From an uncultured Lachnospiraceae bacterium (lineage in GTDB: Bacteria; Bacillota; Clostridia; Lachnospirales; Lachnospiraceae), in the NCBI GenBank assembly GCA_910586755.1, contig CAJUJM010000003.1, positions 1 through 11,583 on the forward strand: DNA of 11,583 nucleotides, written 5' to 3'. Below are positions 7,079-11,583 of this stretch, in pieces (position 1 is the first letter of the stretch; the number at the start of each line of letters is the position of its first letter). The notes below the pieces were generated by a model. It worked only from the letters and a program-made list of their open reading frames with translations. It ran no database searches and was not told the origin of the DNA. A program made the position numbers and the translations under genes.

Positions 7079-7126
7079 AGAAGTACCTGTCCCAATGATT
7101 ATCATAACCATTTTAAGGAGGCCATG

Positions 7127-7600
7127 ATGGAAATTGAACGCAAGTATCTGGTGGAGACTCCCCCAAAACACTATGCTGCCTGTCCTTTCCGGCGGATTGA
7201 GCAGGGGTATCTCTGTACGGATCCGGTGGTCCGGGTCCGGCGGGATGACCAGGATTATTATCTGACTTATAAGGGGAAGGGGCTTCTCTCCCGGGAAGAA
7301 TACAATCTGCCTCTCACCGTGGATGCTTATGCACACCTGATCGCCAAGGCCGACGGCATTGTCCTGAAAAAGCTTCGTTATGAGATCCCCTATGAAGCCC
7401 GGGACGCTCAGGGAGCTCTCAGAACCTACACCATCGAAATGGATGTCTTTGAAGGAGCCTATGAAGGCCTTATCCTGGCGGAGGTAGAATTTGAAACCGA
7501 GGCAGATGCTCTTGCCTTTGTCCCTCCCTCCTGGTTTGGCCGGGACGTTACCTTTACCGGAGAGTTTCAGAACAGCCGGTTAAGCTCCCGGAAAAATTAA
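7127..7600 (+). CDS. CYTH domain (triphosphate tunnel) protein
   Basis: A 157-residue cytosolic protein consisting only of a CYTH/TTM domain, as in small bacterial inorganic triphosphatases. The hallmark ExExK is E2, E4, K6 in MEIERKYLV. Basic tunnel residues follow at R36-R39 (RVRR), K49 and K82/R84 (KKLRYE). Acidic metal-binding residues are E58, E104/D106 (TIEMD) and E119/E121 (EVEFE). Members hydrolyse inorganic triphosphate or thiamine triphosphate, or make cAMP; the simple short form favours tripolyphosphatase, but sequence alone does not settle this. Two adjacent ATGs exist; AAGGAGG at 7115-7121 is only 2 nt from the first and 5 nt from the second, and the second gives the family-typical N-terminus. 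It is the only plus-strand gene. Its stop codon overlaps the stop of the convergent CobQ-CbiC gene. Confidence 0.9.
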   Translation: MEIERKYLVETPPKHYAACPFRRIEQGYLCTDPVVRVRRDDQDYYLTYKGKGLLSREEYNLPLTVDAYAHLIAKADGIVLKKLRYEIPYEARDAQGALRTYTIEMDVFEGAYEGLILAEVEFETEADALAFVPPSWFGRDVTFTGEFQNSRLSSRKN

Positions 7601-9876
7601 ATCTGGTACAGCATAGCATTGCAGATGGCGGCGGCTACATTGCTGCCTCCTTTTCTTCCCCTTGCAACAATGAAAGGAATGTCTTTCAGAGTAAGAATCT
7701 GCTCCTTGGCCGGAACCACATTGACAAAGCCAACGGGCACGGCAATAATCAGGCTGGGGCAAAGCTTCCCTTCTTTTATCAATTCATAAAGGCGGATCAA
7801 TGCGGTAGGGGCATTTCCCACGGCCACAATCACCGGCCCCCAGTTTTCCCCAAACATGGCGGCGGCTTTGTCCATACTGGCAGCCGCCCGGGTAATTCCC
7901 TTTTGCTTTGCCGCCTCAGCCACATCGGCATCCGCCATAAAGCAGAGGGCCTCTCCACCCAGCTCCTTTAATTTCCTTTTATTGATTCCGGACCAGGCCA
8001 TCTGGGTATCGGTGATGATGACTCCTCCCTGTCCCATGGCCCTTAGTCCGGCTTTCACGGCTCCCGGGGAAAACACCAGATTTTCAGCGTAATCAAAATC
8101 TGCGGTAGTGTGAATCACCCGCTTTAGTATAAGCTCTTCCTCCGGTTTTACCAGATAGCCTTTTTCGTCCAGCTCCCGGCTGATAATGGCAAAACTTTTG
8201 GCTTCAATTTCCGCCGGGGCAACTGGTTCTGGTTGTGTTTCCTGGTTCTTTGTTTCTGCCTCTTCCTTTGTTTTTACTCCCTTTTCCAGTATCCGGTAGA
8301 TGGCTTCCATATCCAGATTTTCCCTTAAAACCGCCGCCAGCTTCTCATATTGGCCTTCCCGGTAAGCTTTATAGTCAAACTGTCCCGGTTCTTCGGGCAA
8401 ATCAATGCCTTTCTCAGATGCCAGGGCCTCTACAATAGCCGGGGCCACTCCCTCTGCGTCGAATATTCCGTGGACATAAGCTCCGTAAACATTTCCCCGG
8501 CTGTACCCATCGGTTTTTACCTGTTTCCCTGCAAGTCTCCCCCCGTCCTGCCGTTCCATTAAATAGGCGGTGGGACGGCAGATCTCCGGGATGCCGTTTA
8601 CAATCCGGGCTGTATCTATGATGCCTTCCTCCCGGTTAATTGTGGTCTGTCCCATATGGATCTCATACCCTTCCACATTATGACCGGTAAGCTCTGCGAA
8701 AATGCCGTCCATTTCCCCTAAAGATCCGGTTACCAGGGTCCGGGTTTTTTCTTTTTCAAATACGGTTTTTAAGGGAAGAAGTCCCATTCCACGGATGGCT
8801 CCTTCTGTCCCTGACCCTTCGCTGGATTCCACGCCTTCCGGATCTCTTAGTTCCTCCCCCAGCATCTGGTAGCCGCCGCAGATACCCCAGATGGGAATCT
8901 GCCGGGCCGCCAGCTTTAAAACTGCCGCTTCCAGGCCGTTCTGCCGCATCCACAGCAAATCCTTTATGGTATTTTTGGTTCCGGGAAGAATCACCATATC
9001 CGGGCATCCAAGCTCTTCCGGGCCGGACACAAATCGGACTTTTACCCCGGGGATGCAGGAAAATACGGCAAAATCCGTAAAATTAGAAATTCGGGGGAAG
9101 CGGATTACCCCGATGGTAATGGGGGCCTCTTTCCCTTCTTTCTCTCCTTCCTCTAAGAATCCGCTTAAGCTGTCCTCATCTTCAATGGTTACATCCATGT
9201 AGGGAACCACCCCTATGGCGGGGATATTGCAAAACTGTTTTAACATTTCAATTCCCGGTTCCAGAAGAGATTTGTCTCCGCGGAATTTATTGACAATGAA
9301 TCCCTTTATATAAGCTCTTTCCTCCGGTTCCAAAAGGGCCGCAGTGCCGTAAAGCTGTGCAAAGACGCCTCCCCGGTCAATATCTCCTGCTAAAAGTACC
9401 GGGGCTTTTGCCAATTTTGCCATCCCCATATTGACGATATCATCCTGCTTTAGATTAATTTCCGCCGGGCTTCCGGCTCCCTCAATGACGATAATGTCGT
9501 ACTGGGCATCCAGCCTTTGATAGGATTCTTCAATTTGGGAAACCAGGTTCTTTTTGTAAGCAAAGTATTCCCTTGCCGTCATATTTCCCTGAGGAATCCC
9601 CTGTACAATCACCTGGGATCCCGTATCACTGGTAGGCTTTAAGAGAATGGGATTCATATCTGCGACAGGTTCTATCCCCGCCGCCTCCGCCTGAACCGCC
9701 TGGGCCCGTCCGATCTCCAGTCCTTCCTGGGTAATACAGGAATTTAAAGCCATATTCTGAGACTTAAAAGGCGCCACCCGGTAGCCATCCTGTTTAAAAA
9801 TCCGGCACAGTCCGGCTGCCAGAAGGCTTTTTCCGGCATTGGACATGGTGCCCTGAATCATAATTGCTTTTGCCAT
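7597..9876 (-). CDS. Cobyric acid synthase-cobalt-precorrin-8 methylmutase fusion (CobQ-CbiC)
   Basis: One uninterrupted 759-residue reading frame carries two cobalamin enzymes. Residues 1-530 are CobQ/CbiP, which makes adenosylcobyric acid by ATP- and glutamine-dependent amidation of four side chains. They include the nucleotide loop GTMSNAGKS (9-17), IEGAGSPAEINL (131-142), LAGDIDRGGVF (162-172) and a class I glutamine amidotransferase with nucleophile C333 (GICGGYQMLG) and H469 (YVHGIF). Residues 534-558 form a Glu/Thr/Pro-rich linker. Residues 560-759 are CbiC/CobH, which moves the C-11 methyl of cobalt-precorrin-8 to C-12. The catalytic His is H589 in RVIHT, and the domain continues with ITDTQMAWSGI and PVGFVNV. 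Both domains look complete. The ATG has AGGAGA upstream (9885-9890) and overlaps the end of cobD by 19 nt. The two steps are not consecutive in the pathway, so the fusion is notable. Confidence 0.95.
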   Translation of the reverse strand: MAKAIMIQGTMSNAGKSLLAAGLCRIFKQDGYRVAPFKSQNMALNSCITQEGLEIGRAQAVQAEAAGIEPVADMNPILLKPTSDTGSQVIVQGIPQGNMTAREYFAYKKNLVSQIEESYQRLDAQYDIIVIEGAGSPAEINLKQDDIVNMGMAKLAKAPVLLAGDIDRGGVFAQLYGTAALLEPEERAYIKGFIVNKFRGDKSLLEPGIEMLKQFCNIPAIGVVPYMDVTIEDEDSLSGFLEEGEKEGKEAPITIGVIRFPRISNFTDFAVFSCIPGVKVRFVSGPEELGCPDMVILPGTKNTIKDLLWMRQNGLEAAVLKLAARQIPIWGICGGYQMLGEELRDPEGVESSEGSGTEGAIRGMGLLPLKTVFEKEKTRTLVTGSLGEMDGIFAELTGHNVEGYEIHMGQTTINREEGIIDTARIVNGIPEICRPTAYLMERQDGGRLAGKQVKTDGYSRGNVYGAYVHGIFDAEGVAPAIVEALASEKGIDLPEEPGQFDYKAYREGQYEKLAAVLRENLDMEAIYRILEKGVKTKEEAETKNQETQPEPVAPAEIEAKSFAIISRELDEKGYLVKPEEELILKRVIHTTADFDYAENLVFSPGAVKAGLRAMGQGGVIITDTQMAWSGINKRKLKELGGEALCFMADADVAEAAKQKGITRAAASMDKAAAMFGENWGPVIVAVGNAPTALIRLYELIKEGKLCPSLIIAVPVGFVNVVPAKEQILTLKDIPFIVARGRKGGSNVAAAICNAMLYQI

Positions 9877-10967
9877 GAAACATCTCTCCTTTGTTCCCTT
9901 CCCGGGAATAGAATCATTTCTAAAATCTCTAAAAATTTCTGATTTTCCTCTCTGGTTTTTACACAGATCCGGTAATACTGTCCCGTAAGCCCCCGGTAAT
10001 TTTCACAGCAGCGGATCAGCACGCCTTTTTCCTTTAAAAGGCGGTACAGCTCCCCCGGGCCTCTCTCCTTGTCTAAAAAAAACAAGTAATTGGCTTTGGA
10101 ATCCCAGACCTGAAAATTCAGCCGTTCCAGTTCCCTTTTTAAGAACTCCCGTTCTGTAAGGATCAGCCGCCTGGTTTTCTCCCGGTACTCCCGCTCCCCT
10201 AAAGCGGCTTTTCCCGCCTCCTGAGAAAGAAGGGATACGCTCCAGGGCTGCCGCACCTGGTTTATTTTTTCTAAAATCTCCGGATCGCTGCAAAGGCCGT
10301 ATCCCAGCCGCAGGCCTGCCATGGCGTAAGATTTGGTAAATGCTTTCAGAATAAACAGCCCCGGATTTTCTGCCAGCCAGGGGATCCCGCTGATTTTTTC
10401 CGGCTCTTCTGTCAGCTCACAGAAGCACTCATCCACCATAAGCAGAGCTCCCTTTTCCCGGCAGACCTGGCCGATTCGCCTTACTGCGTCACGATCTACG
10501 GTAAGGCCTGTAGGATTATTGGGATTGCACAGAAAAATCATTCCCCCTTCCAGGTTTCCGGTTTCTTTTAAAAAGCTGCAAAACATGTCCGCATTCAGAG
10601 TAAATCCCTTTTCCGGCGGCAGGTCAAAATAGGTAATGCTGCATCCTACTGCCTTTAAAGCCTCACTGTACTCGGAAAAGGACGGGGCAAGAATCACCGC
10701 CCTTTTTGGTTTCTGTGCAAATACCAGGCTGAAAATCAGATCCGCCGCCCCGTTTCCGCAGATAATCCATTCTTTTGGAAGGCTGTGGTATCGGGAAAGC
10801 TCTTCTGTCAGGCTTCTGCACCGGCTGTCCGGGTAGCAGCTGCACCGGGAAATTGCTCCAATCAGCGCTTCCTGTACTCTCTCTGGCAATCCCAAAGGGT
10901 TAATATTGGCGGAAAAATCCATTTTTATCGCTTGGGAGTAAATGTCTCCTCCATGTGTATATTCCAT
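9858..10967 (-). CDS. cobD: L-threonine-O-3-phosphate decarboxylase (CobD)
   Basis: A 369-residue PLP enzyme of fold type I, related to histidinol-phosphate aminotransferase. CobD decarboxylates threonine phosphate to (R)-1-amino-2-propanol phosphate, the linker of the cobalamin nucleotide loop. YTHGGDIY at the N-terminus and DFSANINPLG are typical of CobD rather than HisC. Other landmarks are the GNGA cofactor loop (71-74), NPNNPTG (148-154), the VDECF aspartate region, and the PLP lysine K212 in TKSYAMAGLRLGYG. The C-terminal arginine region (YRICVKTREEN) binds the substrate carboxylate. I chose the ATG at 10967 because GAGGA lies about 6 nt upstream; the ATG at 10979 has no ribosome binding site and overlaps that Shine-Dalgarno. 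Its end overlaps the CobQ-CbiC gene by 19 nt, which suggests coupling. HisC-like activity is a lesser possibility, made unlikely by the neighbour. Confidence 0.92.
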   Translation of the reverse strand: MEYTHGGDIYSQAIKMDFSANINPLGLPERVQEALIGAISRCSCYPDSRCRSLTEELSRYHSLPKEWIICGNGAADLIFSLVFAQKPKRAVILAPSFSEYSEALKAVGCSITYFDLPPEKGFTLNADMFCSFLKETGNLEGGMIFLCNPNNPTGLTVDRDAVRRIGQVCREKGALLMVDECFCELTEEPEKISGIPWLAENPGLFILKAFTKSYAMAGLRLGYGLCSDPEILEKINQVRQPWSVSLLSQEAGKAALGEREYREKTRRLILTEREFLKRELERLNFQVWDSKANYLFFLDKERGPGELYRLLKEKGVLIRCCENYRGLTGQYYRICVKTREENQKFLEILEMILFPGREQRRDVSWQKQL

Positions 10968-10983
10968 AATGTTCCTCATTTTT

Positions 10984-11009
10984 AAAGCGTGCCGATGTTA
11001 GCACGCTTT
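10984..11009. repeat. Perfect 9-bp hairpin just upstream of cobD
   Basis: AAAGCGTGC (10984-10992) and GCACGCTTT (11001-11009) pair perfectly around an 8-nt loop. In the minus-strand transcript the hairpin ends about 6 nt before the Shine-Dalgarno of cobD. It has terminator-like A/T-tipped arms but only three U residues follow the stem in either direction. It may be a transcript-end hairpin of something upstream, a leader stability element, or an operator. It does not itself sequester the ribosome binding site. Confidence 0.5.
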
Positions 11010-11469
11010 GCATAATTTACAAATTCCGATCCAGCCCTTCACTATTTCTACGGAATACCCCTACTCCCTGTGCAGTCTTTTCAATCTTTGCTTCCATATC
11101 TTATACCCGAATTTGTTATGGCCTCATTTGCTTCTGCTACTTTACGCTCCACCTCTCAAAAACGTTTTTCATCTACTTTGCGAACTTTTTGCAGAAAGAC
11201 TGATTTTATACTGGTTTGAGAGATGTCCTAATTTTTGTTTACCAGCTTTTGTGTCGGTAGAGTTTTTCTGTCCTTTAATTTCCTGATCAAAGCAAGTAAT
11301 TTTCAAAATTGGTAAAGCATATTATAAATTGGTAAAATATGCACTAACTTAAAACATCTTTTTCTCAAAACTTTCTTTTCCACATTCCAATATATTTAAC
11401 TTTCTCTGCTTTTGGTACTTGAATACTCCGATACCGTAGAATTACCTGTCTGATATGGATGAGCTGTTC
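11010..11469. other. AT-rich intergenic stretch without a supported gene
   Basis: This stretch is visibly richer in A and T than the rest of the window. No reading frame has a ribosome binding site or a recognisable product. The longest plus-strand frame (11008-11286) is Leu/Phe-rich and looks like the complement of lysine/glutamate-rich minus-strand sequence. On the minus strand one frame between 11302 and 11084 reads as three hydrophilic segments of about 24 codons each, separated by TAG and TGA. These could be remnants of a decayed gene or chance. No cobalamin riboswitch (B12 box) was found on the strand leading into cobD, and no convincing promoter for cobD stands out. Confidence 0.45.
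11306..11336. repeat. Direct repeat of 11 bp with 20-bp period
   Basis: AAATTGGTAAA occurs at 11306-11316 and again at 11326-11336. GCATATT (11318-11324) and AATATGC (11336-11342 region) give an overlapping inverted repeat, and a TATAAT (minus strand, 11326-11321) lies between the copies. A spacing of about two helical turns fits paired binding sites for a regulator, but two copies in AT-rich DNA could be accidental. Confidence 0.35.
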
Positions 11470-11583
11470 CTAACTAACAACCATTATTCCTGATGCATCT
11501 ACATATTGACCAAACACATCTATAAATTGATTGAATAAATCTTCTATCTGTTCGTAAGATGCTTCTTTTGCCACATCAAAAAT
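11470..11583 (-). CDS. Unrecognised C-terminal coding fragment at window edge
   Basis: From the right edge, 37 codons read in one frame to a TAG at 11472-11470. The peptide is acidic and amphipathic (for example EASYEQIEDLFNQF), more protein-like than the surrounding AT-rich DNA. After the TAG the same frame stays open for a further 34 codons to a TGA at 11367-11365, with a basic composition (QVPKAEKVKYIGMWKRKF). This may mean a gene that ends at the TAG, or one interrupted by a nonsense change. I do not recognise the family. The short length leaves real doubt that it is coding at all. Confidence 0.35.
   Translation of the reverse strand: MFDVAKEASYEQIEDLFNQFIDVFGQYVDASGIMVVS

Noticed and set aside
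7091..7107. Fur-like palindrome ATGAT-T-ATCAT upstream of the CYTH gene
   Set aside because: Only a 5-1-5 core is present, without the longer 7-1-7 arms of a Fur box, and it lies well downstream of the predicted promoter.
11008..11286. Plus-strand frame of 92 codons in the AT-rich tail, hydrophobic Leu/Phe-rich
   Set aside because: No ribosome binding site, no recognisable motif, and its composition is what the complement of Lys/Glu-rich sequence gives.
11084..11302. Decayed gene made of three in-frame segments separated by stops (11230, 11158, 11083)
   Set aside because: Segments of about 24 codons are what chance gives, and no family is recognisable; kept only as a remark on the spacer.
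1..11583. CRISPR array, tRNA, rRNA, insertion sequence or defence system
   Set aside because: No regularly spaced repeats, no RNA gene signatures and no transposase, nuclease or toxin-antitoxin motifs were seen on either strand.

Overview
The window looks like chromosomal DNA from an anaerobic Firmicute, most likely a Lachnospiraceae-type Clostridium. The reasons are strong GGAGG-type ribosome binding sites, TTGACA/TATAAT promoters, a DUF975 membrane protein, a class-II-type branched-chain aminotransferase and anaerobic (cbi-type) cobalamin genes. Genus-level placement is inference. Almost everything is on the minus strand; the only confident plus-strand gene is a CYTH-domain protein.

Layout, left to right. 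(1) 1-437: N-terminal part of a secreted TIM-barrel glycoside hydrolase, cut by the window edge. (2) 524-2511: an ilvE-AEC transporter pair with a 4-nt overlap, driven by a near-consensus promoter that is followed by an inverted repeat. (3) 2611-5401: a tightly overlapping set, in transcription order YbaK-type aminoacyl-tRNA deacylase, MATE exporter, acetamidase/formamidase. (4) 5402-5583: a spacer with two strong hairpins. (5) 5584-6932: a DUF975 membrane protein followed by a DJ-1/PfpI protein. (6) 6933-7126: a divergent promoter region whose two -35 boxes overlap, with a perfect 9-bp inverted repeat at the predicted plus-strand transcription start. (7) 7127-7600: CYTH protein. (8) 7597-10967: two cobalamin genes, cobD followed by a 759-residue fusion of cobyric acid synthase (CobQ) to cobalt-precorrin-8 methylmutase (CbiC). 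(9) 10968-11583: an AT-richer tail with a hairpin just upstream of cobD, a 20-bp-period direct repeat and an unrecognised C-terminal coding fragment at the edge.

Functional links. The CobD and CobQ-CbiC products cover three steps of adenosylcobamide synthesis: corrin ring methyl migration, side-chain amidation and formation of the aminopropanol phosphate linker. The remaining cob/cbi genes are not in the window, and no cobalamin riboswitch is recognisable upstream of cobD. The ilvE-AEC pair suggests branched-chain amino or oxo acid metabolism coupled to transport. The YbaK-MATE-amidase set appears to be one translationally coupled unit whose common purpose is not evident.

Most of the window is ordinary metabolic and housekeeping DNA. 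The most notable points are the CobQ-CbiC fusion, the TGTWACA-repeat divergent control region, and the paired hairpins between the DJ-1 and YbaK genes.
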